In this document: positions 12,301 through 30,103 of the stretch, piece after piece
Layout of the letters: each line of letters begins with the position of its first letter
Numbering within the stretch: position 1 is the stretch's first letter
From: Apteryx mantelli
Taxonomy: Eukaryota > Chordata > Aves > Apterygiformes > Apterygidae
DNA: 64,000 nucleotides
NCBI RefSeq assembly: GCF_036417845.1
Contig: NC_089978.1
Span: 134,968,288-135,032,287 of the forward strand
Direction of reading: 5' to 3'
The notes under the pieces: generated by a model
What the model was told of the DNA's origin: nothing
Seen by the model: the letters and a program-made list of their open reading frames with translations, nothing else
The model's database searches: none
Translations under genes and position numbers: made by a program

Positions 12301-15300
12301 GGCACCTGTTCCAGTACTGAACCACTCTTGGGGAAGGAAGTTTTTCCTTATATCTAGCCAAAATTTCCCATGCTGCAACTTATGCCCGTTACCTCTTGTC
12401 TTTTCACTGTGTTTCTCTGAGAAGAATCTGGCTCCTTCTTCTCTATAACACCCCTTTAGGTGTTGAGAGACTGAGGTTAAATCTTCTCTCAGCCTTCTCT
12501 TGACTGAAGAAATGCAGCTCCTTCAGCTGCTTTTTATAAGTAAGTCATGTGCTGCAGCCCCCCAGACATCTTAGGGCCCTGCACTGAAGACTCACTCCAG
12601 TTTACTACTGTCCCTCTTGTAATGGGGGGCCCAAAACTGGACACTGCATTCCAGATATGGCCTTGTGCACTGAGTAGAGGGAAAGAATCACTGTACTGTA
12701 CGGGTGCACTCCTGACTTATGTTTACAAGAGAAAGCATTCTTTTCTTGCATGTGTGTGGCCACAGGACTTAATGCAGGTGTGTTCCTCTGTAGTGTGTAC
12801 GTGTGTCATTTCTTAGACGGTCCTTGTGTGTCTTTCTGACAGGCTTGTTTTTCTCTTGTAGCTGGCCCAGAATGGCGATGTGGACTGGAAAGATGCCAAA
12901 TTGCTTCTGCAGGCCAGTGAGAAATCCCGGAAAATCATAGAGTCCTATTTTACCCCTGGGAAGAAGCTCTATTTCTCGTTCACACACCTTGTGTGCCGCA
13001 CAGCTGTGGAGGGTAAAGAATACTTCACCATGTTTGTCCCCTTCCCCTGAGGACTCTCCTTCCCAGTCCCAGCCATGTCCTCCCAGGAGACTCTTTTCCC
13101 TTTACTCTCAATGTGCCCCTCTCTCTGCCTTATTATTTCTTATTATTTCTGAAACACTTAGTCTTTCCTGCAACTTCCCTCTTCAGGGGAACAGGAAGGT
13201 CGCATGGATCTCAGTCACCCAGTCCATGCTGACAACTGTCTCTTGGATCCCGAAGGGAATGAGTGCTGGAGAGAACCACCTGCTTATGTGTACAGAGACT
13301 ACAGGTAAGATAAGAAGGGAACCTGCATTGGAGCATGTGGAGATCAGAACTTCTCCCCAGCCCCCTCAGAGGATGAGCTCAGCTGGCTGATGAACTCCAG
13401 CCATCGTATACAAACCAGGTGATGGGGGCCTTGACTCAAAGCCAGACAGGCCTATAGCATAAGACAGAGGGCTGCATGAGCAGCTTCAGCACAAAGTGTG
13501 AAACACCTCCCCTGTGTTGGCAGGAGGGTCTGCCTTTCTCCCTCCTCCCTCACTGCAGCGAGCATTAACAGTTAGAGAGCATTACTGGGCTGGGAGACTG
13601 CCTGGATCTAGAACCATGATATTAAATTTTCTTCTTGTGGGTCTATCACAGTACTACAGTCCACTCCCAGCCCTTACGATAAGCTGTTTCTTTTAATCAT
13701 GTTCTACCTTTCCCTGTTCCTTTCTGCTGCATTGTCCATGCATTACAGGACACGGAGAACTGAGGTCCTTGACTTCCTTCACTTGAGCAGCAGTCAGTGT
13801 ACTTCCATGACTATCCTCTCATTCATATCTCTGAGGATTCACTACCAATACTTTGTTTTGGGTTTTTCCTTTCCATGTGAGAGGTTTTCCCAGCCTGTGG
13901 TAGGTTTTTGTTACTCTTCTGTGAAAAAACTTGAAATATGTTTTTAAGACAGTGACAAGTGCTGCAGATCAAGCATGTTATCCTTGCCTGGGAAATAACT
14001 GTTCTGTCGAAGACAGTGTGATTGACCCAGTCTGCTTTTAATAAACCCATGTTATGTTTTAAGACCATTTTCCATTTACCTCTTGTCCTTCAGTTATCCT
14101 TCTTCTCAGAAATAGATTCTGAAGCCCTGAGGTCAGACTACCAGGCCTGTTTATGCTTCAGCCATTCTCCCCACCTTCCTATCCCTTCTTACATGTAAGA
14201 GCTATCTTTGCTTTTCTCCAGTCATATGTTACCACCCTGACTTCACAGTCTTATTAAACACTATGCTAAAAGAACTGTAACTTCCTGGGCTTCTGGGTTT
14301 GTAATCCTCTCATTGTCCGTATGTCCTTAACATTTTGCTTCAGCCCCCAGAGTGATGATTTTTATTTAATATTCCCAGTCCCATTAATGAGCATCTCTTG
14401 TTGCTCTGACATTCTCCGTCAGCTTAATTGAATACTGAGAGGAGCTCATGAAGTTTGTGGTTCTTACTTTTATCCTAGTTGACTGTGGTCTCACCTATAC
14501 TGCTTCTCCTTTTGTCTAATATGAGTAAAGAAATTTCTTGTCTTTATTTCCTTTTCGGCGTGTGCCAAGCGTGTTTTTGACCATTCTTATGTTATCCTGC
14601 ACTCCTTGATTCTTAAGACATGTCTTTCCCTGGTGATCAGTCTCTTCTTTCAGGCTTCAGATTATTCCCAATATTAAAACACAAACAAGGTCATGCCAGA
14701 TCGGAACTGAGGTGCGCCTAGCACAGGGTGCTGTCACAACAGTGCCTCGGATGCATGCTGAAGAGTATTAAAAAAACAGGACAAATGTGTAGAGCTGCCT
14801 CCCTGGAGTACTATCCCAACCTGCTGTGGTGTGTGGCTCGGGGACTTCCCCGAGCTAGGCACCACTGTATTTAACAGCCCCAAATGGATTCTCCTAGTAA
14901 TTGGTTTAGTTACTTTTTGAACCTGTGGAATCATTCAGGCTCCACAGCCTCCTGTGACAAGGAGAGTGAGGAAGCATCTGAAGTTTTTTTGGTCTGAGTC
15001 AGCCACCTCTGATGTTCTTAATTCTCCTGTAAGAAAAGCTGGCAAAGAGTTGGTCCTTATTCTCTTTCTCCGCAATACCCATTGACTTACAGACCTTTGT
15101 TCTGTTGTCCTTTTGTGGCCTCTAATGAGGCCTGTGCTTTCCAGGCATTCCTTGTAAGGAAGCCAATCCGTAACTTTTGATCATCTGTGTCGCCCTTTTC
15201 TGTACTTTTTCCAGTTCTGCTGTTTCGTATCTGAGATCGGAAAGGCAGGCTTGAACCCACCATGCCGGGTGTAGACAGCTCATTGTGGATTTATACAGTG

Positions 15301-17644
15301 GCATAGTGATGGTTTGTTCTCTGTTCCCTTCCTAGTCATTCCCAATGTTGTTTATTTTTCCACCATGACTGAGTTGATGTTTTCATAAAAACTGTCCACT
15401 GTAACCTCCAATCTTATTTATAAGCACTGAAAGTCAGCTCAGGGTCTGTTATTGTTAAGAGTATTTTCTTTTCCCTGACACATTGCTTTAAGTTTATTTA
15501 TTTAATAAATGAATGCAACAAACATTTATTTATAATCAAATTAACATTTATATAAATATATTAGTATTTATAATAAAAATAAAATTATATATTTATGTTA
15601 CTTTGAATCTACTTGAGTGGATTATCATCCACTTGGGTGTGCAACTTTTTCCTAGACATTTGCTTTCTCTAGCATGGAATACAACTCTCAGGTTGTTCAC
15701 ATGCCTCTGACTTAAAGAAATACTGTATTCAGATCTCTGAGCTGAATCAAATCATGATCACTCGTTCTGAAGTTAATATGCTCTTCTGGATGGTGGGGAA
15801 AATGAATGTGTTAACCTGGAAGAGTGATGAGTAATTTCATTTTTCCTTCCAATGACAACTGTTTTGTACTTATATGCTTTGAATTTCATTTGTATTCCTT
15901 TTCTCTTCTCACCCAACTTCTTCATAGTGCCTCATGAACTTTTCTGTCCTTGCCAAATCCAAGTAATGCTACATCATGTCCAGATTTTTCCCACTCCCCT
16001 TGCTATTCATGTCTTTTCCAGATGATTCATTCAGATATCAAACACAGGATCTGGGACAGCGCCATGAGGTTCCTGCTAGTAACCTGTGGCAAGGATGAAA
16101 ACTGAACACTTAATTCCACATCCATTTCTGATCCACGCCAGCACCTTGCTCTCACACCCATGACAACTTGTTTTATTAGCAGTATCCCATGATAGCTGTT
16201 GTCAAGACATTTTAAATATCTAAACAAACAAAAGAGAATTCAGAGAACTGGGGTTAGCAGTGGGTCAGGCAGGTTTTCTGATCTGGGTAAACCGTATTGT
16301 ATCTCACAGATGTTTTGTTCCTGTCTTAAATTACTGTTCCATCAGATTTGCTAAAGACGGCTGTTTAGCTTGCTGGGACTTGCAGTGACTGTTTGCAGAG
16401 CTGTTTTTGAGAGCCTGCAGTTTGACCCTACCAGGGCTTAGGGATGAATAAGCTTCACCATCCATATGTCCTCTTTCTTTTTGTCTGCAGTGGCATTCTC
16501 TACCTCAATGATGACTTCCAAGGCGGGGGCCTTTTCTTCACTGAACTGGACACTGTGACTGTCACAGTAAGTCTGGGACTTGGCAAAGGAAGGAGAGCGG
16601 ACTGAGGGTGAAATTTAGTCTGTTTGGGCGAAACTAGTTGATTAGTGGATCACACCACTCCAAAAGCAGTCCAATGCAGGTAATGTGGCAGATTCAAATT
16701 GGAGCAACTAAAGGCAAACTGAGGCAAATCTCAGATAGAGGAGAGGTTAACTCATTTCTAGCTGAGATGTCCCAGGCTCTTACACCCTGTGGGTGTCTGT
16801 GACCTCTATTGTCCTTTTGGTTCTCTCTGTCCCTCCCCAGGGCCCACCTTTCCCATAGATTATAATGCCTAGCAGCCCTTTGCCGTTCCACACCGCCAGA
16901 GTCAGCGTGACCTCTGTAGAAGGACAGCGCTCCCCAGGGCAGAGAGCTGCCAGCTTCATTGTCCCTTCTCTGCCCCGACAGGCCAAGGTGTATCCTAAGT
17001 GTGGGAGGCTGGTAGCCTTCAGCTCTGGCAAGGACAACCCACACGGCGTGTGGGCTGTGAGCCATGGGAGGCGCTGCGCCGTGGCTCTCTGGTACACGCA
17101 CTCCCAGGAGTATGCTGAGAAGGTAAGGGACCATGCTGGAGAGTGGATACAAGGGCCTCCAAGCTGGAGCAAGTCTCTCTGGGGAACGGCTTGTGGGCTT
17201 TCTCAAGGATCGGGGCCTCGTGCAGGAGCTGATAGTTGATTTCTGACAGGGGTTGGGGCCCAGCTGGGTACCCTGTGGAGAGGCAGCCTGTGGTGGGTCC
17301 TGCAAGAGAGAATGGGCTCTAGGGTGTTGAATGGTTGTGGCAAAGGCAAGATGAGTCTTGCAGGCCCACACGGACAGGGTGGAGACTCCAGCAGGGAGAG
17401 GTTCCCATCATTTCTGTCTCCGTGGTTGCAGGAGAGGGTGAAGGCAGAGGAGCTGATGGAGCAGAGGGCTGCGGAGCAGGACAAGCCAGACGGACAGCTA
17501 CTTCAGGGAGCCAATCATGGCAGCAGGTCCTCACCAGAGTCCCCTGTGCCTAGTGACAGAGCCAGGCCCACAAGCCGGAGGCACAAGCCTGGCTCTGACG
17601 GGACACAGCACCCCAAGGAACTGCAACCCAGAGACGAGTTCTGA
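6344..17644 (+). CDS. P3H3: P3H3 (LEPREL2), collagen prolyl 3-hydroxylase family member
   Basis: Fifteen coding exons: 6344-6763, 7241-7393, 7762-7966, 8094-8225, 9214-9347, 9637-9726, 10072-10124, 10334-10392, 11557-11681, 11804-11899, 12862-13012, 13187-13304, 16491-16566, 16982-17122, 17432-17644. Phases agree; product 721 residues (human about 736). An N-terminal hydrophobic signal peptide (about 1-22) leads into the helical leprecan region with four CXXXC motifs at residues 67-71, 99-103, 227-231 and 268-272. Exon 3 has an acidic run (EEDKDEDEDEEKED). The C-terminal Fe(II)/2-oxoglutarate dioxygenase domain keeps the metal ligands His553, Asp555 (HPVHADN) and His625, and the 2-oxoglutarate-binding Arg635. 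The protein ends RDEF, a variant of the ER-retention signal. Family role: ER protein in collagen proline/lysine modification; human P3H3 is reported to act with SC65/P4HA-LH1-type complexes, which is background, not seen here. Exon 8 is the least certain exon because its acceptor (CCCGAGAGAG) offers several AGs. Confidence 0.95.
6774..6890 (+). mobile_element. CR1 LINE 3' tail fragment in P3H3 intron 1
   Basis: The stretch reads like the 3' end of a bird/crocodilian CR1: it has an AAGGTCCTGAGCAACCTGAT motif, a GAGCAGGG run and then GGAGACCTCCAG. It matches the tails at 63041-63170 and 63845-63958. Only the 3' tail is present. It starts about 10 bp after the exon 1 splice donor. Confidence 0.7.
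12141..12725 (-). mobile_element. CR1 LINE 3' fragment, antisense, in P3H3 intron 10
   Basis: The element's 3' end is at 12141 (AGAATCACAGAATGAT, the reverse complement of the usual CR1 terminal octamer region). It then reads leftwards into the CR1 3' region: TCCAACCCC, CTGTTCCAGTACTGAACCAC, TTCCTTATATCTAGCC, and the AAAACTGGACACTGCATTCC block near 12630. About 585 bp are recognisable, 5'-truncated as is usual for CR1. It has short indels but is among the better preserved copies here. Confidence 0.85.
13950..14420 (-). mobile_element. Old, diverged CR1-like fragment in P3H3 intron 12
   Basis: Blocks such as TCAGACTACCAGGCCTG, TAAACCCATGTTATG and CTTTTCTCCAGTC resemble the CR1 subfamily widespread in turtles, crocodilians and old bird sequence. 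The match is patchy and the limits are approximate. I recognised it from memory of the consensus, not by alignment. Confidence 0.5.
15100..16235 (-). mobile_element. Second old CR1-like fragment in P3H3 intron 12
   Basis: Diagnostic blocks are GTGGATTTATACAGTGGCAT near 15282, a divergent 'GGATCTGGGACAGCGCCATG' block near 16050 and CCCATGACAACTTG near 16157. They follow the consensus order of an old CR1 3' region, interrupted by an AT-rich stretch at 15490-15600. The order relative to the 13950-14420 fragment is reversed from the consensus, so these are two copies or a rearranged one. Confidence 0.5.
15490..15600. repeat. AT-rich low-complexity stretch
   Basis: About 110 bp of TTTATTTA/ATAAATAT-type sequence, nearly free of G and C, inside P3H3 intron 12. 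Confidence 0.8.
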
Positions 17645-18084
17645 GTATGCGAGACCCTGGGGCAGGACTGGCACGCACAGTGGCCTGGCACGTCTCAATA
17701 GTGCTGGCACCACCAATGCCTGGAGCAGTTTATTACCATGCTAGAGCCATAGTGGTAGGGAGGGATGCAGCTTGCTTCTCTGTGACTTCCTAGAAGCTGA
17801 AAAATGGAAGCAGGGACAGCGTATTAAAGTCAGTGACACCAGGATCTTTCTTCACTGCCTCGCCAACATGTTTGTGTCATTTGTCACTTCTTTCAGTGCA
17901 AGCTTCTTGGTCATATGGGACCAAACCAAAGTGGAGAAGGAAGGGCCTAGGGGCTTTTGGGAGCAAGAGCTATTCTACACTCAGGAATTCAACACAGAAG
18001 CATCTGAATGCGCTAGGCACCTGCAAACTCCAGAGCCTTGAGGTTGAAATGAGAGAGGGAAGATGAGTGGCTGAGAATATATGA

Positions 18085-18090
18085 AATAAA
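18085..18090 (+). promoter_or_regulatory. Candidate polyadenylation signal, P3H3
   Basis: AATAAA lies 441 bases after the P3H3 stop and is the first canonical hexamer downstream of it. Confidence 0.6.
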
Positions 18091-21000
18091 AGCAAAATGC
18101 TTAACAGAAATGTTGGCAGGAGTTTGAGTCTGTGCTCCAGGAGGGAGACATACACACTGGTTGCCAATGGAAATTTAATTAACAAATGATGGAAGGAGAT
18201 TGAGCTCTCAGCGAAGGAAAACAAACAAAGTGTTTGCCCAGATGCCAGCTACATCCAGTAAGGGAGGGCAAAAGCAAAAGTCAGTTCTGCCAAGAGTAAC
18301 CCGTGGAAAGGGTAGGAAGTGCCTTCAAGAAAAAGCACTGTACGCTCTTGTTTCCCTGAAGCAAGACCTTTTTTTTTTTTTTCTTTCCTGCACCGAATAT
18401 CCTCTGGAAGCAGAAGAGATGTTTTGTTTATCATTTTTCAGATTGATATACAGACAATCTGCTGTCACTGCCCAGGGAATTAGTGTCCAAAGATGGGATT
18501 ATATTGTAGCCAAACAGGAATTGAATGGGATGGATATGGAGTATAAAAATGAGCAGTGACCCTATTCCGGGGAAGAATTAGAGCCAGAGACCAACCTATG
18601 GTTGTGAAACATACAGGCCTAGACAAGAGCTGTTCATGAAGACCACAACTACAGTGGGGAAGGGAAGATGGTTGGATAGCCAGGGCCCATGGTGTGAGAG
18701 GTGAATGGATGTTCTTCTCATTGCTGTCAACCCAAGGCCCCTGCCCAGTGGAAACTGTTGTGTTTAACCCCATCCCCATGAGTGCTGGAGGAGCAGGACT
18801 GAAGCAGGGACTTCTTTCTCCATTCTGAAGCTTGGCCCTTGCTTTAACATGGGGAAATCTGCCCCAGCAGCCCTTCTTGCCTCCATCCTCCTGAGGATCA
18901 CAGCCTGGAGCTGAAAGAAGAAGGAACTTCAATGTGTACATGTCAAGTTCCTTGCCCTTAGCAGGAGGTCCCACCAAGTCCTAGCACTCTTATGTCCTTC
19001 CCCAAGGAGTGACATGGGGGTGCTGGGTGGATTCTACTTGGTGAGGCCATGTTGGGTGGGGGTGAGGGGCTGGTGTCTGCAGCTCTGGCTTGCTCTGTCT
19101 AAAGGTGGCCTGGGAGATTAGATTGATGGCCTCCTGACGTCAGATGAGATCTGTTAAAAGGTATTTATCTCAGGCTTGGGCCAAAGCTGCAGGAGAGATT
19201 AACAGAGATTGAGGCCAAGATAATCCCATCGCAGCATCCCACTAAAGTGGCTGCCAAAAGGCCTGCTGCTTAAAGCTTTTGCCACCCCAGCCCCTTTGCC
19301 CAGTTGTGTTTTCCCCAAGCAATGCTCTCTTTGCCACCCAGAGACAACATGACCCTGGCCCTGCCCTGCCATGGATTTTCCCTTGGCAGGGCTGCAGTAG
19401 GTGACACCGTCCCTTCTTTCCATGCTATCTATCTGGGGTGTACGTAGAACACTGTCTGTGGGAGAAAGGGCATTCCTGTGGATTGTGAGGTGCAGCAAGC
19501 TCTGCCCCGGAGGTTTATAATCCTCGCCTGTTCTGGCTAATCTTCACTTTATTAGTTTGTTGCTAATATAGACAGAGGGAGTCAAATCTGTCTGTGATGG
19601 TTTCTTTCCCTTCAGGAGCAGCATGTTACTCTCTCTTTTCACCCCTCCCCATCCACCTGCTTTGCATTACGTCCCAATCCGATTTCCCCAAGTCTCTGGT
19701 GTCTGATTTAATTTGCCTGATGCTGCTCCTGGAATCAGCCCTCCCCCCAACCCCTCCCATCCATAGCTGTCCAGCTCCCCATGGGGAGATCAGTCCTGGG
19801 AGAGGCTGAGGAGTGGAGAGGGAGCAAGGGACTCCCAGAGTGGACAGGCAGGACTGGCTGGACACTGCAAAGGGACGACCTGCTCCCCTGGCCAGCAGGG
19901 AAGCCATTCTCCACAGGGGACGCCGACTGCGAGGGACCCATCTGGGAGGGGACTGCAACCCACCTCACTCTCCAAATCCCGGTAAGGATGCTGCCTTGAT
20001 GTTATCCCTCAGCTCATCTTACTGTGCCTGGTGCTTGGGGCCCTTGGTTTTGTGGTGTGACCTTGTGGGGGTGTGAGGGTCTCTGTACAAGGGCTGACCC
20101 CATATGCAGGCATTTGAGGATGTGGTGGGGAGGATCATAATGGGGAAGATGTTGGCATTAGCATTAAGATGTCTTTATGATGATGAAGGACTTGGCATTG
20201 GGATGGGGATGCTTGTTCTCCCCTTGGTAGGTAAATTGCACCAGTTTCCAGCCTGGAACAGGAGGGCAACACCTCCCCTGAAGGACCTGGGACTCACACT
20301 CAATAGACAGCCCTGCGTTCTTGATGCACTCCTGCACACCTCTTTGTAGCTGGCTGCCTCTCTGGAGGAAGGAGTCCACAGAAAGCAAGGAATAAAGCAG
20401 GGTAATTTTACCATGGCCTTTGATCTCTGTTGCAGGAGAGGGGGATCATCTCTGTATCTGGCTCTGCAAGGAGCTCAGGGTCACCAGGGCGAGCATGCAA
20501 GGCCAGCCAAGGAGATTACACAGGGACCAAGGGATGCTGCCTGTTAATACCCTGCCCTCCCTCCTGCACCTTTACCTTTTCTATTTACAGCACTCTCCTA
20601 GCTATGCAACTCAAAGAGAGGCAGCTCCCTCCCCAGCCTGGGGGAAGCTACCCAGAGGCTAGAAAATGAGGGGGTCTGACTCCCCTTTCTTCCCACCCAT
20701 CACTCCCACCTCATTCCCACAGGGAAGTGACTCAGGTGACTTGGCAGAGAAGACAGTCACCTGGGATGCTGGAGGGGTCTCTGCCCTGATGTGGTGCAAG
20801 GGACATAGACACTACCCTGAAAAGTCACACAGTGACAGTAAAAGGCAGAAGTAGAAAGATGCCAGACCCCTCAGCTTCGCACCAAGATAGAGGCACTTGG
20901 TCTGCAATAAGAAGACACCCAAGGGCTCAGGATGCATCTGGTTGCCCATAGGCAGGAAAGCTACAGCAGGAGCCACCAGCAAGTTTGTCATGGGTGAAAG

Positions 21001-24000
21001 GCAGGAGGGAAAAAGGCTCAGTGGAGCTGTCAGGTTGGAGAGCAGAAAAAGATGAAACCAGGCCTCAAAAGCCAAGAACTGAGAACTGCATGTGTACAGT
21101 CAAGGCAGAGCTCATAAGACAGGCTGGTGTGAATCAACTAAGTCAAGACTTTGTTTGAGTGTGCCAGGCTCCCAAGTGATGTGTGTGGCTCTGTAGGAAG
21201 CACAGGTCTGCACACAAGTACTGGTGCCAAGGTCAACTTGCCGTTAGCTCTTTGCAATGCCAGGATGGTGGTGGGTTTTTCTTTCTTCAAAGGTGCCTAA
21301 CAGCTTGGTTTCCTCTACTGCTAAGCCTCTACCTGAACAAGCCCTTATTTCCTGAAAGCACTGGGCATGCACAGTTTAGAAACCCTTCCTCTTAAAACGG
21401 GGCTGGGCAGCTATCATGAGCACCCCTAAACTGATCTGTAGATCCACAAGAAATGTTCTCTGGTCTCTGGTCATTCGCTGCCTGGGCAGGAACCTGCCTT
21501 GGCCAGACTCCAAGCTCCACTCCCTTTCTCCTGTTCTTCGCCGATTCAGTTCCCCCATTTCCTGCCCTAAATTTACATGGTGAGATGCCCTTTTGCACAC
21601 CTATCATGGTCCTCCTAGAAAGCAACTGCATTCCAGTGGGAACTAGGTGACTCATGCTCAAAAAATTGCATTGGGATGTGATGAGTGGAGGTGATAGGTG
21701 AAGCCAGAGCTATTATTATCATTCATCTGTGGCTTCTTGTTCTTCTGAGACTGAGAACAATTCACAATTTCATTTAGCTTGTTCCCTCAAAGGGATTTAA
21801 AGGTCTGGACAGAGTCCTGAACCTAAGCTGTACCTTTGCTATATTTAGTTCTTTTTATCTGTCCTCAACATTGTGCCCCTGCCCTTTGATCTTCCTACTG
21901 GCTCTCAAAGCCCCTCATCTGGTTGTGCAACTTCACAGAACAGGTGCCAGTGAACTGGGTCTTCCATGATAATGCCAGACTTGAAAAAGAAATGGCCAGG
22001 AAAAGAGAGAGAGTGGTGAAAAAACAGGAGAGATGCAGGGGAGACTGGGGATCTGACAGAAAATGAGGGACACTCACACAGCCTGCTTCAAATGGGGCAG
22101 AAATTGCAGAATAGAAAGAAGGAAGAATAAGGCTCCCATCCCTATGCAGGGCTAGGTGGACAGAAACAGAAGTCTATGAAGTCAATTTAGGGCAGGTGGG
22201 TAGATGATGATCTCAGATGGCCAAAGATCTGGAGAGTGACAGCCTGGAAAGCCAAGAGCCAGCGTGCTTCCAGCTGGAAGAAGCTTTAGAAAAGGATTGC
22301 CATGGGAAGGCCAGGCTTTCAGGGCTTGGAAATCAAGCAGAAGAGGCTGGAAGGAGAGTGTAAACCAGAAGACATGGCCCAGGAAGAAAACACATCAATG
22401 TTGAGGGTTGTGTAGATGTGATGGTGGGGAAGCAGGGCCAGCCATGGGGAAAACTGAAAAAGGGGAAGACTTTGACCAGAATGGTAAAGCTGGCTCTCCA
22501 CAGGGTGACTGAAAGTAAATGTTTGCCACTTGGTGTGCTGGGAGGCAGTGATCAGAGCTGGACGCAGTCTCCAACTCTTGACTGTACACCAAAGTTGAGG
22601 GGCAAACTCTGCAAAGATAAGATGAATGTGCAACCTCCCACTGAAAGCTGCAAGGCCCTGCCCCCCGCCCCAGTCAGTTAGCTGCGACTGGGATGCCCAA
22701 CCCCTTCTCAAAGGATAAGTGCATTCAGGTGGATTTTCCTGCCCAGCTTCACTCAGCCAGGTCCAACTATGTATCCTTGCCGGGAGAAACACCACTCATC
22801 ATTGTTCTGTCACAAGGAGAGGAAGAAAAATAGTGGAAGGGGGCCAGCTCAGGTGCTGATCTCTTCCCATCCTTCAGTGCAGTGGAGGTTGGTAGTCCTA
22901 GATCACTGCTGTGGCCCATGCCTCCAAGCTCTGGCAGTGTAGCCCTGGGCCCCCTCCTGCTCACTCACCCATAAGCTGGAGCAAGCAGATCAGGCCAAAT
23001 GGCCACATCTAGTGCCTGGAAAGCGAGCAGAGGAGAGGCAGCATGCAGCCTTGCAGTCAGCAGAAACAATTGCACTAGCCTTTCTCTGTGGGGCATAGTC
23101 TGACATAGCCTCTCTCAGGCATAAGCACAGGTCCTCCTAGGAGCTGTATCTCCCTGGCTTTCCTACACTCAAGCTGTGCCTCAGGAGTCATTGATCAAGC
23201 AGAAATTAATCCTGCCTGGAGGATCAAAGGAGAGCCACAGAGACATTCGGGGGAAAGGATTCTGGAGAGAAACTCAGAGAGCACAACTGGGGCCTTTATC
23301 TGGGGCAAAGCAGCAGGCAAAGGTGAGACACAGGGAACCATCTGCATGTGCTTAGGGATTGCCCCACAGGGAAAGAGCAGCCTGGCACAGAAGCACCCAA
23401 AGCCCTCTTAGCTGGAAGAAATGATGCCTTCAGACAACATGGCAAAGAAGGATAGAGGTTATGTGACCCACAGGAACCAGAAGGAGAAATTCTACAGCTA
23501 CTGATGGAGCATTTCTTGAACTTGTTACAAAGTGCTGCTTTTGATGGTGGTGCCACTGGGCTAATGGAAACACCTGGAGCACCCCAGACACTCATACTTA
23601 CCTGAGAGAAGGACTGAAGCAACAAAGACCAGATTTCTCTTTGTGAGTGGGACATGATAGAATCACTGGTGAAGTTTTAAGTACACTTAATAGCAAAGAA
23701 AGAGAGAACAAAACAGAGACGCTGTATAATCATATGGTTCACCTGAACCTTGCAGTTCTGCTTCATTGCCTTCTCTGCAAAACAATATAACAACAACTGA
23801 AGAAGGCTCAGAGAACAACAGAGGTGATCAGATGTAACAGCTTCCATGTGAGGAATGACTAAGCTGTCTCTGCAGTCTGGAAAAGAGGTGGATGAAGAAG
23901 GATATGACAAAGACCTATAAAATCCCGAGTGACACTGAGCTGAATAGAGACCAATTACTTGCTGATTCTTCCAATTCAAGAACTAGGGGCCATCAAGTGA

Positions 24001-24797
24001 AGCTAGTGCCAGGCAAGTTCAGAAGTAATAGAAGCAGGTACTTCTCCACAGAGCATGCCATTAAGTTGTGGCACTTCTCACCATAGGGCACTGAGGATGC
24101 TAAAATTTGACACAGGCTCAAAAAGTGACTGGACAATGGACTATAGCATACAGTGCTACTGCCTCAAGCTTGGGAAGTCAATGAAAAGCTGGGCTAGCAA
24201 AGTAGGAGAAATACCATTACGTGCTTATTTTATTCTTAGATCCTTCCCTAGGCATCCACTTATTTTTTTTAGGATGGGAAATCAGAAGAGAACCCTGAAA
24301 GAGCAGCTCAGCAGCCCTCACATTGCCTTGATGGCCAAAAAGCTGGTGGACACTGTCCAGTGATGTTTTGCCTAGGAAAAAAGATAGGAAATAGGCCCCA
24401 CAGCCACTGGGCTCCCCACATCAAGTTTCGTCCTCCTGGAGCTGCAGGTAAACAGCTTGACCATGGAGAACCCAGGACTTTGTAGGGTCTGGAATAGACA
24501 GGGTACAGATAAAGAGGTGAGGGGAGAAGTACAGAGCCTCCGTAAGAGGTTCTGGAGGTCTTCAGCTCCCAGTGAACATGTAAGTGGGATAGAGAACCAA
24601 ATGGACCTGTGATCAGATCCAGTATGACCTTCCCAAATGCTAAAGGCTTTGACCAGATACAGTATGACATTTTCAATCATGCTGCTAATAAATGGCCACC
24701 AAGCCCTTATCAGAGACACCTACGTTTTCGTAACTGAGCAAAGTCATATTAGTACTCTTTCTACCTCACACCTCTCTCCTTTGATTTGTCTTTCCAG
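18091..24797. other. Intergenic region P3H3 to GNB3
   Basis: No coding gene is recognised in 6.7 kb. It holds a palindromic CRE (TGACGTCA) at 19135-19142, TAATCC-type homeobox motifs at 19221 and 19518, and a GC-richer block at 19740-19985 that ends in a good splice-donor sequence (CCCG/GTAAGG). A CR1 fragment fills about 23770-24690. The block before the donor is a candidate noncoding first exon of GNB3. Confidence 0.45.
23770..24690 (+). mobile_element. CR1-like LINE 3' fragment upstream of GNB3
   Basis: CR1 3'-region blocks appear in order on the + strand: GACCTATAAAATCCCGAGTG, AAGAACTAGGGGCCATCAAG and GGTACTTCTCCACAGAGCAT. The tail motif GATCAGATCCAGTATGAC near 24611 recurs as GACCAGATACAGTATGAC near 24650. 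The stretch between 24150 and 24590 matches less well, so the copy is interrupted or heavily diverged. The duplicated tail suggests slippage or two overlapping copies. Confidence 0.6.
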
Positions 24798-24841
24798 AAT
24801 CAAGGCTCTGCACGTGGAGGAGCCATCTCTAGATCAGAAAG

Positions 24842-30103
<5,262 letters not shown>

